Part shown: piece after piece, positions 7,194-16,023 of the stretch
Layout of the letters: every line of letters begins with the position of its first letter
Position numbering within the stretch: position 1 is the stretch's first letter
NCBI GenBank assembly: GCA_001801995.1
Contig: MGZB01000018.1
Location: 62,001-126,000 of the forward strand
Length of the DNA: 64,000 nucleotides
DNA from: Gammaproteobacteria bacterium RIFOXYD12_FULL_61_37
GTDB taxonomy: Bacteria; Pseudomonadota; Gammaproteobacteria; Chromatiales; Chromatiaceae
Direction of reading: 5' to 3'
Made by a program: the position numbers and the translations under genes
The notes under the pieces: model-generated
What the model saw: only the letters and a program-made list of their open reading frames with translations
Databases searched by the model: none
What the model was told of the DNA's origin: nothing

Positions 7194-9455
7194 TTATTCC
7201 GGAAGCGGATGCTCCGGAGGCGTCTTTTCTACGGGCAATGGGGGCGCTATGTGGTAAACCCGCTGCGGATAGGGGATCTCTATGCCGGCCTCGCGGAAGG
7301 TCTTTTCGATGGCAAACAGGAGATCGCTACGAACAGAGTAGCGTTTGTCGATATCGCGTATGAAACAGCGAAGCTCGAAGTTGAGGCAACTGTCGCCGAA
7401 ACTGATGAAAAGCACATTGGGCGAAGCGACGCCATGGCTCTTACCGATCACCATGGGGTGCGCGTTGGCGATCCGCAAGAGGGTTTCCTTGACACGTTCG
7501 GTGTCGGTTCCATAGGCCACACCCACGGGCACGATGACGCGGCCGATGCTGTCCCGCAGCATCCAATTGGTGACTTGGTGCGAGATAAGTTCGGAATTGG
7601 GCACCATGACATCGGCTCGGTCGAAGGTCTGGATCAGGGTGTAGCGGATGCTGATCTTTTTGACGTATCCCTCTGTGCCGCCGATTACCACCCAATCACC
7701 CGGCCGCACCGGCCTCTCGAACAAAAGGATGAGTCCAGAGACGAAATTATTGACGATGTTTTGCAACCCGAAACCGATACCCACCGAGAGGGCGCCGGCG
7801 ATGATGGCCAGATTCTGGAAATCGGCGCCCATGATGCTCAGCACCACCAGCAGACCCGCGCCGATGACGGTGTACCCGGTCAGGGTGACAATGGATTGAC
7901 GTGCGCCTGCGTCAAGGCGGCTGTTCATCAGCCAGCGGTCGTGCATTTGCCGCCGCAACCATTTAGCGAAAACCCAGAGGACCATAAAAGTCAGGCCGGC
8001 GACCAAAAGCCGTAGGGGAACGATATTGACGGCGCCGATCTGAAAGCCGTTGAACAGTATGTCGTAGATAACGGCGGTGTCGGCAGGAGAGATTTGCCAG
8101 ACGCGCAGGAGCCAATACCCAAAGGCGGCCAACAACAGGGCTCCTATAGCCTGACGGATAAGGACGAGGCCCTGAATGGTTTCATTGTCGGCATAACCTA
8201 ACAGTTGTCTAAAGCGAGCGGCCGCTCCATCTCCCCCTTCCAGCCGCAGCAATGCGGAAGAGGCTGCGCGGTAGATTTGCCAAAAAAGAAAGGCCCCGGT
8301 AGCGGTTCCGTACACCCCCAAAAGCAGCAAATTGCCAAGGTTGCGATAACCCAGCCAATCCGCAGTGGGTCCCGCCAGAAGGGCGAGTATGGTCGCCTTG
8401 CGGAAGGCGTCGAGCAGCCCCATATCCTCGCGCCGCGACAGCCTATTAAACAGCCACAGGGCCAATACCGGCAGCAACAGAAGGACCAGTGCGCGCAGGG
8501 AGAGGTAGATGGGTTCGGGCAGGTAGTCGTGGACACGCACCAAATGAAGCGTTGCAGCCAGCAGGATGAGCGCGAACAGGGTTCGCACGGGCAATCCCTC
8601 CGAGCACTGCTCCTTGCTTCGGCAGATCAGCAATTGCATCAACGGCGACAGCAGCAGGGCGGCCGCAATGGCCAGCAGCGGCGCAAAGAGCGGCTTGGCG
8701 CCGGCACCGTAGAGAAAAAGGACCGGCACCAGCAGGCCTGCGACCCAGGGCAACCGGTAGGCGTACATCCGGCCCAGGGAGTAGCCACGCGGACCATCCC
8801 CCTTCTCTTTCAGGCGGGTAAGCAGCCAGCCGCGAAGGCCAAAGGCCAGGGGGAACAGGATGATCAGAGCGGTGATACCCAGGCTGGTGGAGTTCCAACC
8901 CAGTTCGAATTGCAGTGGCCGCTGGGCCGGTGGCAGATTCTCTCCGCCATTGGCCAATGCCTGGAATGAATCGCTGACCGCCTTCCACAACGGGGTTTCA
9001 CGCGTTCCCAGCTCCTGCGAAAAGGTCTTCTGGCGGAACTGTTGAATGTGGCTCTGCAACTCGATGCCGGAAAGACTGAGCAACCGGCAGAAGGCCAAGC
9101 GGCGTTCTTGTTGCTTCTGTTCGTTGGTGATTTCGCGGCGGCGTTTGCCCAGTTCGGGATCTTCGCCCTTGGTGGAGGGGCCGAGGGCCTCGGCCTTTCC
9201 CTTGGCGGATTCTTGGTCCAGCTTTGCCTGATCGACACAGGCGTCGGCGGAATTTTTAAACTCAAGGATTTCGCGGTACAGGTTCCCAACCCTTGCATCC
9301 GAGGGCGGGTCCAGGTCCCACCCCTTAAGCTCTTTTTTATAGGCATCCAGTGCCCGGTCCGCAGTTTCGAGCCAATCCCTGGGCTCCTCGGATTCGGCCC
9401 CGGTCAGGGCAAAGGAGAGGAGCAGAAAAGGTAGTAAAAAAAGAAGTCGCATCAT
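7194..9455 (-). CDS. MscS-family mechanosensitive channel, large form
   Basis: A predicted tension-gated inner-membrane channel that releases solutes on osmotic downshock. It is about 753 aa. A signal peptide (MRLLFLLPFLLLSFALTGA) is followed by a periplasmic coiled domain to about residue 190, then eight or more hydrophobic segments. Next come the conserved pore helix and hinge (GALSVGIGFGLQNIVNNF) and the beta domain start (RPVRPGDWVVIGG). The layout matches MscK/YbiO-type channels, not the short 280-aa MscS. Two adjacent ATGs (9455, 9452) precede the signal peptide. The longer frame to 9491 would bury the signal sequence, so I start at 9455. Confidence 0.9.
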   Translation of the reverse strand: MMRLLFLLPFLLLSFALTGAESEEPRDWLETADRALDAYKKELKGWDLDPPSDARVGNLYREILEFKNSADACVDQAKLDQESAKGKAEALGPSTKGEDPELGKRRREITNEQKQQERRLAFCRLLSLSGIELQSHIQQFRQKTFSQELGTRETPLWKAVSDSFQALANGGENLPPAQRPLQFELGWNSTSLGITALIILFPLAFGLRGWLLTRLKEKGDGPRGYSLGRMYAYRLPWVAGLLVPVLFLYGAGAKPLFAPLLAIAAALLLSPLMQLLICRSKEQCSEGLPVRTLFALILLAATLHLVRVHDYLPEPIYLSLRALVLLLLPVLALWLFNRLSRREDMGLLDAFRKATILALLAGPTADWLGYRNLGNLLLLGVYGTATGAFLFWQIYRAASSALLRLEGGDGAAARFRQLLGYADNETIQGLVLIRQAIGALLLAAFGYWLLRVWQISPADTAVIYDILFNGFQIGAVNIVPLRLLVAGLTFMVLWVFAKWLRRQMHDRWLMNSRLDAGARQSIVTLTGYTVIGAGLLVVLSIMGADFQNLAIIAGALSVGIGFGLQNIVNNFVSGLILLFERPVRPGDWVVIGGTEGYVKKISIRYTLIQTFDRADVMVPNSELISHQVTNWMLRDSIGRVIVPVGVAYGTDTERVKETLLRIANAHPMVIGKSHGVASPNVLFISFGDSCLNFELRCFIRDIDKRYSVRSDLLFAIEKTFREAGIEIPYPQRVYHIAPPLPVEKTPPEHPLPE

Positions 9456-9600
9456 GCCTATCAATCTGTGACAAGAATTAGGTTTCAGCAACGTTGGAGG
9501 AGAATTGCGTCCGAAGGTTCAGTAGCGGCGGTCTCTTTTTCGCGGGATGCCAAGGTTCATCAAGGGAGGGGCGCCAATACCAGACTTCGGAATGCGGGGG

Positions 9601-9625
9601 CCGGGGGGATTGGTCATCCCCCCGG
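9601..9625. repeat. Perfect 10-bp inverted repeat hairpin
   Basis: 9601-9610 and 9616-9625 are perfectly complementary around a 5-nt loop (TGGTC). The stem is mostly G/C. No T-run follows on either strand, so it is not a standard terminator. It lies about 70 nt past the stop of the small exported protein (9698-9928) and could stabilise the 3' end of that mRNA. Nothing else was seen in the 240 bp between 9456 and 9697. Confidence 0.6.
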
Positions 9626-9697
9626 AAGAACGCTGAGGATTATGCCGCTGACCGTTCAAGCCCCTTTGTTGCGGGTTGGCGTAAGAATGCCGGGTGG

Positions 9698-9928
9698 TCA
9701 GTTCTTTCCTTCCTTATCGGCCTTGGCTTCGTCAGGGTCTTCGCCGGCATTCTGCTCCTCGGTCAAATAGACGATACAGTCCTTCATGTACGCCTCCTTC
9801 TCATCAGCGGCTACCCTGTCCTCAGTGGCGAACTTCTCGCACTGGGCACGGAAATCCGCATCATCCGCGTTGACGGCGAAGGGGAGAGAGAAAGTGGCCA
9901 GAAGAACGGCAAGGGCATAATTCCGCAT
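9698..9928 (-). CDS. Small exported acidic protein, unknown function
   Basis: 76 aa with a clear signal peptide (MRNYALAVLLATFSLPFAVNA) and a mature part of about 55 residues rich in Asp, Glu and Lys. Two cysteines (AQCEKF and KDCIVYL) are spaced to form one disulphide in a helical hairpin. A GGAG box lies 10 nt upstream of the ATG. No family is recognised. It is isolated between the mscS-type gene and the TauD-family gene on the same strand. Confidence 0.7.
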   Translation of the reverse strand: MRNYALAVLLATFSLPFAVNADDADFRAQCEKFATEDRVAADEKEAYMKDCIVYLTEEQNAGEDPDEAKADKEGKN

Positions 9929-10042
9929 GTTGAGATTGCTCCAGATGTTGGGGAGAGGGGCACGGCTATAAGCCCTGCGGGTCTACCGCAATTCTAGTGA
10001 CGAAATGGCCCGATCGTCACCTGGGAAATGCAGTGGATTCGC

Positions 10043-10936
10043 TCAGGTCCCTCCAATCCGGTCATAAAACCGTGCCCGGTAGAGCAATCTCGGAAACGCG
10101 GGATCGTCGTTGAACCCGCTGCGGTCATGCAGAATGTTGTTGCTGATCAGGCCCATGCCGGGCTGCAGGGTGGCACGGTAGATATAGGGCGTGTCGCCGG
10201 CAAGAAGGGTCTCCAGCGCATTGAGCGCCCGGCGGGTTTCCTCGTCATCCTTCCAAAGGATATTGCGCTTGCGGGCTGTGTAGCGCATGTGCAGATAACC
10301 TTTCTCAGGATGCACCGAAAAGACGGGACCGGGGCGATCCGGCCGGTCAAAGCCGTGCTGGTCGTTGAGCGGGATGGTCATCGCATCCTGGGCCATGAAG
10401 GCACTGATATAGCCGGGATCGGCATCGCGCAGCAGGATATACGCCATTTCATGATCCATGAGGGCATTCTCTCCCCCCTCCTTGGCGGGCCGCACACAGT
10501 GCAGATTCAAGCCGCCGATCTGCTTGTCCGGTTCGTTGTAGTAGCCGTCGGTATGCCAGTGGATCTGGAGGTTGGTATAGGGGATGTAAAGGGTGCGGAT
10601 CTGGTCGTCCTCACGCACTCTCAGCGAGGTAATGCCGTCATCATCGGCCAGGCGGTTGGGATCGAGCCAGAGTCGAGTGAGGCCGAACTGGGCGCCCAAG
10701 CGGTGGGAAATCTCCTTGTCCTCCTCACCCACCGTGTCGCTGACATAAACCGCCATATTGGTCTTGCGAACGCGCTCCATGACAGCCCCCCGCTCTGCGG
10801 GAGTCAGTTGGCGCGGGTCCTTGATCTCGACGACCAAGTCCTCGATACGGGTTGGATAAGCCTCCAGCTTGGCGTCGCGCCAAGACAGGTAGGCATCGGT
10901 ATTGCTCAGATTGAACGGACTGGTTTCAGAGATCAT
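10043..10936 (-). CDS. TauD/TfdA-family Fe(II)/2-oxoglutarate dioxygenase
   Basis: A non-haem iron oxygenase of 297 aa. The iron-binding facial triad is visible: H128 and D130 in IHWHTDGYY and the distal histidine in NNILHDRSGF, followed by the 2-oxoglutarate-binding arginine in LLYRARFYD. The substrate cannot be told; taurine and 2,4-D enzymes share this fold. The start at 10936 (MISETSPFN) has GGAG 8 nt upstream and is preferred over the longer frame to 10972. It lies 88 bp downstream of the thioredoxin/CcdA-like gene on the same strand, so cotranscription is possible. No sulphonate transport genes are nearby, which argues against a simple taurine role. Confidence 0.85.
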   Translation of the reverse strand: MISETSPFNLSNTDAYLSWRDAKLEAYPTRIEDLVVEIKDPRQLTPAERGAVMERVRKTNMAVYVSDTVGEEDKEISHRLGAQFGLTRLWLDPNRLADDDGITSLRVREDDQIRTLYIPYTNLQIHWHTDGYYNEPDKQIGGLNLHCVRPAKEGGENALMDHEMAYILLRDADPGYISAFMAQDAMTIPLNDQHGFDRPDRPGPVFSVHPEKGYLHMRYTARKRNILWKDDEETRRALNALETLLAGDTPYIYRATLQPGMGLISNNILHDRSGFNDDPAFPRLLYRARFYDRIGGT

Positions 10937-11024
10937 GCCAAGACTCCATCGAAAAGTGTGGGTGGCGTGCATGAAAACATGGGTGGCGTATCGTCCGGCT
11001 GACGAAAATCAAATGGCGCCGGAC

Positions 11025-12272
11025 CTATGGCCCATTTTTCACAAAACGCAGGGCCAGCAGGGTGATGGCCCCCGAAGCCCCCAACAGAACGACGCCCGAC
11101 ATGAGATTGTTGAGGGCCTGGGGCGCAACCAGCAGGAGCAAGGCCAGCCCCGCCATCATCAGGCCGGACAATAGCTTCAGGCCCCGGCCTTCCCGCTCAC
11201 TCAGCTTCCGGCGACCCATGGTGGCGGTAAAGATCAACACGATGGCCAGCAAGGGGGTGACGTAGACCAGGTTGTAGAGCAGCAGGTAGAGATAATAAGC
11301 AGGCTCGGCCCCGGTCTGTAGCGTCAGCACCCGCGTGTAAACCATGGGAAATCCGGCGGTGCAGAGCAATTCATAGCCATTGGCGGCCACCGCCAGAAAG
11401 GCGGTTCCGATCAGCATGGTGGTCATGTTCTCCGCCGACAGCAGTCTTCGCATGCGGTCGAACAGCCCCGGCTTGGCCGCCTCGGGAATGGAGAGGGAGG
11501 GGCCGCTCTTGAAAAGGAAAAAGTCCTTGATGTTCAGAACACCGATGATCAAGGCCAGCAGACCGGCACCGCCGGTGACCCAGGGCAGCGCCCCGACCAC
11601 CAGGAAAAGCTTCAGCCAGGCGGCCATGAACAGAAAATAGATCGCCCCGGAAATAAGCACATAGACCCCGCCCACCAACAGCATGCGCCAGCGGTTGCGA
11701 ACATTGACCATGAGACTGAGCAGGAAGAGCAGGACAAAAAAAGCGCAGGGGTTGAAGGCGTCGAGGGCGGCAATGGCGAGAGTAAAGAGGGGAAGGGACA
11801 TCCGGTTCGGGTCTATGCCCCCCGGCAGGGCTGGGTAAGTCTCCGTGGCCGCCAATCCCTGGCGGCAGTCATGCAAGGCCTGTCGCAAGGTCCTGCCCAT
11901 CCCGTCGGGGTTGTCGTAGCCCACGTACATACGGCCGCAGATGAAAAAGGCCGGAACCGAGCGAGCCTCTTCCCCAACCTCCGCCGCCATGGACTGGTAG
12001 AGATGGACATTCTCGCGGCTTTGGGTCAGCTCGCGACTCTGAACATCCAGCCAATCAAGCTCCTGTTGCAGGGACTTGATGAAAGGTAGCGCCTCGCGGC
12101 AATGGGGGCACTTGGCGGACCAGAAGAAATACATCTGGACCCGCGCCTGGGTATTACCGGGATTCGCGGACGCCTGCGCGAAGATCTCATGGGCGGAGGA
12201 GGCCAAAATCATGAAGGGCAGCAGCGCCAATAGGCTAAAATGCCGCCATCTTTTCAATAGGGTGATTGACAT
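11025..12272 (-). CDS. Thioredoxin domain fused to CcdA/DsbD-like membrane domain
   Basis: About 415 aa. A signal sequence (MSITLLKRWRHFSLLALL) leads to a periplasmic thioredoxin fold with CPHC at residues 55-58. From about residue 165 there are six to eight membrane segments. Two membrane cysteines, in DAFNPCAFF and ELLCTAGFP, match the pair that carries electrons across the membrane in CcdA and DsbD. It therefore probably moves reducing power from the cytoplasm to a periplasmic thiol target, with the thioredoxin module at the N-terminus instead of the C-terminus as in DsbD. Its ATG shares two bases with the speE start codon on the opposite strand. Confidence 0.8.
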   Translation of the reverse strand: MSITLLKRWRHFSLLALLPFMILASSAHEIFAQASANPGNTQARVQMYFFWSAKCPHCREALPFIKSLQQELDWLDVQSRELTQSRENVHLYQSMAAEVGEEARSVPAFFICGRMYVGYDNPDGMGRTLRQALHDCRQGLAATETYPALPGGIDPNRMSLPLFTLAIAALDAFNPCAFFVLLFLLSLMVNVRNRWRMLLVGGVYVLISGAIYFLFMAAWLKLFLVVGALPWVTGGAGLLALIIGVLNIKDFFLFKSGPSLSIPEAAKPGLFDRMRRLLSAENMTTMLIGTAFLAVAANGYELLCTAGFPMVYTRVLTLQTGAEPAYYLYLLLYNLVYVTPLLAIVLIFTATMGRRKLSEREGRGLKLLSGLMMAGLALLLLVAPQALNNLMSGVVLLGASGAITLLALRFVKNGP

Positions 12273-13131
12273 GTCTCTGGATGAAAACTGGTTTACCGAA
12301 ATCCACCATGGCACCGGCTCGGCGTTCTCGTTGCAAGTCAAAGGCAAACTCGACGAGGAACAGAGCCCCTTTCAGAAAATCACCATATACGACACCACTG
12401 ACTGGGGCCGCTTCATGGTGATCGACGGTTGCACCATGGTAACCAGTCGGGACAATTTCCTCTATCACGAAATGATGTCCCACCCCGTATTGTTCACCCA
12501 CGAAAACCCGCGCCACGTGGCCATCATTGGCGGCGGGGACTGCGGCACCCTGCGCGAGGTGCTGAAACACCCCACCGTGGAAAAGGCGACCCAGATCGAC
12601 ATCGACGAACGGGTGACCCGCCTCTCCGAGGTCCATTTCCCCGAACTCTGCGAATCCAACGGCGACCCCCGCGCCGAACTCCTCTTCGATGACGGAATAA
12701 AATGGATCTGCGAGGCCCCGGCCGCATCACTGGATGTCATCATCGTCGATAGCACCGACCCCATCGGCCCCGGCGAAGTCCTCTTCACCCCCGAGTTCTA
12801 CAAGGGGTGTCACGAGGCATTGGGCCAGCGTGGCATGGTGGTGCAGCAGAGTGAGTCCCCGCTGCTCCACATGGAAATAATCGAAAAGATGCACAGGAGC
12901 CTGCGCAAAGCCGGATTCGATGACGTGCGCACCCTCTTCTTCCCCCAGCCCATCTACCCCTCGGGCTGGTGGAGCGCCACCATCGGCCGCAAAGGCGGCA
13001 AGATCGAAGGCTTCCGGGAGGCCGACGTGGAGCAACGCCCCTTCCAAACCCGTTACTACAACGCCGACATCCATCGCGGCGCCCTCGCCCAGCCGGAATT
13101 CTTCAAACAGGCGGTTGCTGGGTGGGGGTAA
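12271..13131 (+). CDS. speE: Spermidine synthase
   Basis: Transfers an aminopropyl group from decarboxylated S-adenosylmethionine to putrescine. 286 aa, starting MSLDENWFTEIHHG as in other SpeE proteins. The nucleotide-binding GGGDCGTLREV, the polyamine-site DSTDPIGPGE and the C-terminal SGWWSATIG block are all present. The frame is open back to 12076, but that part is the opposite-strand thioredoxin gene. The ribosome site (GGGTGATT) is modest. The promoter must lie inside the divergent gene. In GGGDCG, Cys replaces the Gly common in this loop; this is conservative. Confidence 0.95.
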   Translation: MSLDENWFTEIHHGTGSAFSLQVKGKLDEEQSPFQKITIYDTTDWGRFMVIDGCTMVTSRDNFLYHEMMSHPVLFTHENPRHVAIIGGGDCGTLREVLKHPTVEKATQIDIDERVTRLSEVHFPELCESNGDPRAELLFDDGIKWICEAPAASLDVIIVDSTDPIGPGEVLFTPEFYKGCHEALGQRGMVVQQSESPLLHMEIIEKMHRSLRKAGFDDVRTLFFPQPIYPSGWWSATIGRKGGKIEGFREADVEQRPFQTRYYNADIHRGALAQPEFFKQAVAGWG

Positions 13132-13138
13132 TCCGTGC

Positions 13139-13339
13139 TCATAGACCTAGGAAGTATTGCAGGATCTCCTTGCCGAGGAATTCGGCGATACCGGCGGCCA
13201 GGACGAGGAAGAGGATGAAGGTGCCGAGTTTGCCTGCCTTGGACTCGCGTGCGAGTTGCCAGATGATGAAGAACATGTAGCTGATCAGGAGGGTGAGACC
13301 AAAGGTCAGGGAGAGGGATTCGAATTGCTCGATGGTCAT
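13139..13339 (-). CDS. Small inner-membrane protein (DUF2788-like)
   Basis: 66 aa with two hydrophobic helices (about residues 12-29 and 40-62) separated by the basic stretch ARESKAGK. The N-terminus MTIEQFESLSLTFGL recalls the DUF2788 family of short proteobacterial membrane proteins, whose function is unknown. The family call is from memory. It is convergent with speE, with 7 bp between the stop codons. Confidence 0.75.
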   Translation of the reverse strand: MTIEQFESLSLTFGLTLLISYMFFIIWQLARESKAGKLGTFILFLVLAAGIAEFLGKEILQYFLGL

Positions 13340-13447
13340 AGCGGCCCCGGATTGCGGATTGTCAATCCGAAAAGACTAAGGGAGTCAGTCCAGAAGGATC
13401 AATTGCTAATTCGACTGATATGGCGCGTGAAGTGAGGGGAATTCTTC

Positions 13448-13942
13448 TTACCGGCAGTCTCTGGCTATGGCTGCTTTCAGGTTGGCGACCTCTGTATCCC
13501 GTTGCTTGTTGTCCAAGTAGCGCCTGCCGCCATTCGCTTGTTCCTCAAACATGAGCGAGGACCGCTCGTAGTGTTCCAGAGTCTGGCGCATCTTGTCGCA
13601 TTGGCGATTCTTCTGGGCTTGCTGGCGCTTTTGCTCTTCGTCGGTCTTGGCCTTTTCTTCCCGGCTGCGGTCGTAGCTTTCCAACAACTTCTGCTGCTGT
13701 TCCTGGCGGGCGGCCTTGGGACCCTCAACGCTGTTCAGGGGATTGAGCTGGACCTCTTGAGTTGTCACGTCTTTTTGAGGCCGGTCGCCAAAATGGGACT
13801 TTCCCTGTTCGTCCACCCACCTATAAATCTGCCCGGCCTGGGCGGCGGCGCCCCCTAGCAGAAGGCCGATAAACAATGGAGCCCAGTGATGGCTCTCCGG
13901 GCGGCGATTTCGCGCGAGGCGGAAGGGGGGCTTGTCTGTCAT
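13448..13942 (-). CDS. DUF4124-domain membrane or periplasmic protein
   Basis: 164 aa. After a basic N-terminus there is one hydrophobic segment (WAPLFIGLLLGGAAAQA). It is followed by the short DUF4124 signature IYRWVDEQGKSHFGDRP, typical of exported proteobacterial proteins of unknown role. The C-terminal 100 residues are a charged coiled coil (QEQQQKLLESYDRSREEKAK) ending with a conserved-looking CDKMRQTLEHYERSS and a terminal Cys-Arg. The start at 13942 gives the hydrophobic segment a sensible position; the open frame extends to 13993. It stands alone upstream of the amtB terminator. Confidence 0.75.
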   Translation of the reverse strand: MTDKPPFRLARNRRPESHHWAPLFIGLLLGGAAAQAGQIYRWVDEQGKSHFGDRPQKDVTTQEVQLNPLNSVEGPKAARQEQQQKLLESYDRSREEKAKTDEEQKRQQAQKNRQCDKMRQTLEHYERSSLMFEEQANGGRRYLDNKQRDTEVANLKAAIARDCR

Positions 13943-14042
13943 GGCTCTTGTCTCGTGAACGTCTACTGCTAAGGGTAGACAACGATGAGTCATTTTGGGC
14001 GGAATCCGGGTGGCTCTTGCCGGTGCGGCGGGTGCTGGATTG

Positions 14043-14063
14043 AAAAAGGGGGCCGAAGCCCCC
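14043..14063 (-). terminator. Intrinsic terminator of glnK-amtB
   Basis: On the minus strand a 6-bp GGGGGC/GCCCCC stem (14063-14058 with 14053-14048) closed by a TTCG tetraloop is followed by five T residues (14047-14043). It begins about 22 nt after the amtB stop codon. Confidence 0.92.
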
Positions 14064-14085
14064 TCTGAATGGCGTCCGTTAGCCT

Positions 14086-15483
14086 TTAGAGGTTGTAGGC
14101 ACGCTCGCCATGCTGCGTGGTGTCCAGACCTTCGCGTTCCTCTTCCTCGGGTACGCGCAGTCCGATGATGAGATCAACCAGCTTGTAGCAGACGAATGCC
14201 ACGACGCCGGACCAGATCAGGGCGGTCAGGACGGCCTGGGCCTGTATCCACACCTGGGTGCCGATGGATGTGTCGATAATGGTGTTGTTGACGTAGTCGA
14301 TGATGCCAGTGCCGCCCAGGGACCAGGTGTTGAACACGCCGGTCAACAGGGCGCCCAGGATGCCGCCGATCCCGTGCACGCCAAACACGTCCAGCGCGTC
14401 ATCGGCGCCCAGCAGTTTCTTCAGACCGGATACGCCCCAGAGGCAGACCACGCCCGCAGTCAAACCGATGACCAGGGCGCCGCCGACACCGACCCAGCCG
14501 CAGGCCGGGGTGATGGCGACCAGACCCGCTACGGCGCCGGAGACCGCACCCAGCATGGAGGCCTTGCCCTTGAGCAGCCACTCGGCGAAGGTCCAGGAGA
14601 GGGCTGCGGCAGCGGTGGCGTTGAGGGTATTGATGAAGGCCAGGGTGGCGGTGCCGCCGGCTTCCAGCGCGGAGCCGGCGTTGAAACCGAACCAGCCCAC
14701 CCACAGCAGGGAGGCGCCGATCATGGTCATGGTCAGGCTGTGGGGGGTGAAGGCTTCCTTACCGTGACCGACACGCTTGCCGATGACGTAAGCACCGACC
14801 AGGCCGGCGATACCGGCGTTGATATGGACTACGGTGCCGCCCGCGAAGTCGAGGGCGCCCTTCTGGAACAGCCAGCCGGAAGCGGCGACGGCGGCGGTTG
14901 CAGCGTCGGCGTCGGTGAAGGCATCAGGGCCGGGCCAGAACCAGACCATATGGGCCATGGGGATGTAGGCGAAGGTGAACCAGAGGACCGAGAACAGCAT
15001 CATGGCGGAGAACTTCATGCGCTCGGCGAAGGCGCCTACGGTCAGGGCGACGGTGATGGCCGCGAAGGTGGCCTGGAAGGCGACGAAGGCGAACTCGGGG
15101 ATCACAACACCCTTGCTGAAGGTCGCCGCGTTGGCTACCGTGCCGGTCATGGGGTCATAGATCCCTTTGAGGAATAGCCGGTCCAAGCCGCCGAAGAAGG
15201 CATTGCCGGGGGTAAAGGCGAGCGAGTAGCCATAGATCGCCCAAAGCACGGTGATCAACGCGAAGATGGAGAACACTTGCATGAGGATCGACAGCATGTT
15301 CTTGCTGCGCACCAGGCCGCCATAGAAGAGCGCCAACCCCGGAATGGACATCATGATGACCAGCAGGGTGGAGACCAGCATCCACGCGGTGTCGCCCTTG
15401 TTGGGTGTGGGCGCGTCAGCGAAAACCGGGGCGGCAAGGCCTAGACCGATGAGTATTACTAAATAAAAGGGCCATTTCTTCAT
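14086..15483 (-). CDS. amtB: Ammonium transporter AmtB
   Basis: A trimeric inner-membrane ammonium channel of 465 aa. A cleavable signal peptide (MKKWPFYLVILIGLGLAAPVFA) precedes eleven membrane helices. The two pore histidines are in GGTVVHINAGIAGL and DVFGVHGIGGILG. The C-terminal tail EEEEREGLDTTQHGERAYNL is the region that binds the PII protein. It follows glnK by 12 bp. Transcription should start at the sigma-54 promoter upstream of the glnK leader and stop at the terminator just past the stop codon, which implies induction under nitrogen limitation. Confidence 0.97.
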   Translation of the reverse strand: MKKWPFYLVILIGLGLAAPVFADAPTPNKGDTAWMLVSTLLVIMMSIPGLALFYGGLVRSKNMLSILMQVFSIFALITVLWAIYGYSLAFTPGNAFFGGLDRLFLKGIYDPMTGTVANAATFSKGVVIPEFAFVAFQATFAAITVALTVGAFAERMKFSAMMLFSVLWFTFAYIPMAHMVWFWPGPDAFTDADAATAAVAASGWLFQKGALDFAGGTVVHINAGIAGLVGAYVIGKRVGHGKEAFTPHSLTMTMIGASLLWVGWFGFNAGSALEAGGTATLAFINTLNATAAAALSWTFAEWLLKGKASMLGAVSGAVAGLVAITPACGWVGVGGALVIGLTAGVVCLWGVSGLKKLLGADDALDVFGVHGIGGILGALLTGVFNTWSLGGTGIIDYVNNTIIDTSIGTQVWIQAQAVLTALIWSGVVAFVCYKLVDLIIGLRVPEEEEREGLDTTQHGERAYNL

Positions 15484-15495
15484 TTCAGGTACTCC

Positions 15496-15855
<360 letters not shown>

Positions 15856-15978
15856 TTAAAGTTTTTGGGTCAAGGAGAAGCCCCTGTGACTGTTACTGGT
15901 CCCGCCGAGGCTGCTGCCATTGACCGCGCTGGCGATTAAACCTGTGGCGCGGGTGAGGTAAAGGAGTGTCTGTTTCAT
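15856..15978 (-). pseudogene. Remnant of a TorF-like porin gene in the glnK leader
   Basis: A 40-codon frame starts at an ATG (15978) with GGAG 8 nt upstream and ends at TAA 22 nt before glnK. It encodes a poor signal-peptide-like start (MKQTLLYLTRATGLIASA), then SLGGTSNSHRGFSLTQ. The latter resembles the first beta-strands of TorF-family porins, usually TSNYxxRGxSxTQ after the signal peptide. Such porin genes often precede glnK-amtB in gammaproteobacteria. I infer that the rest was deleted, leaving the promoter and ribosome site. It might instead be a working leader peptide. The family link is from remembered motifs, not a search. Confidence 0.5.
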
Positions 15979-16023
15979 TCAGTAATCTCCGTTCGGCAAA
16001 ACGAGACAGCTTTCCTGCTTTTA

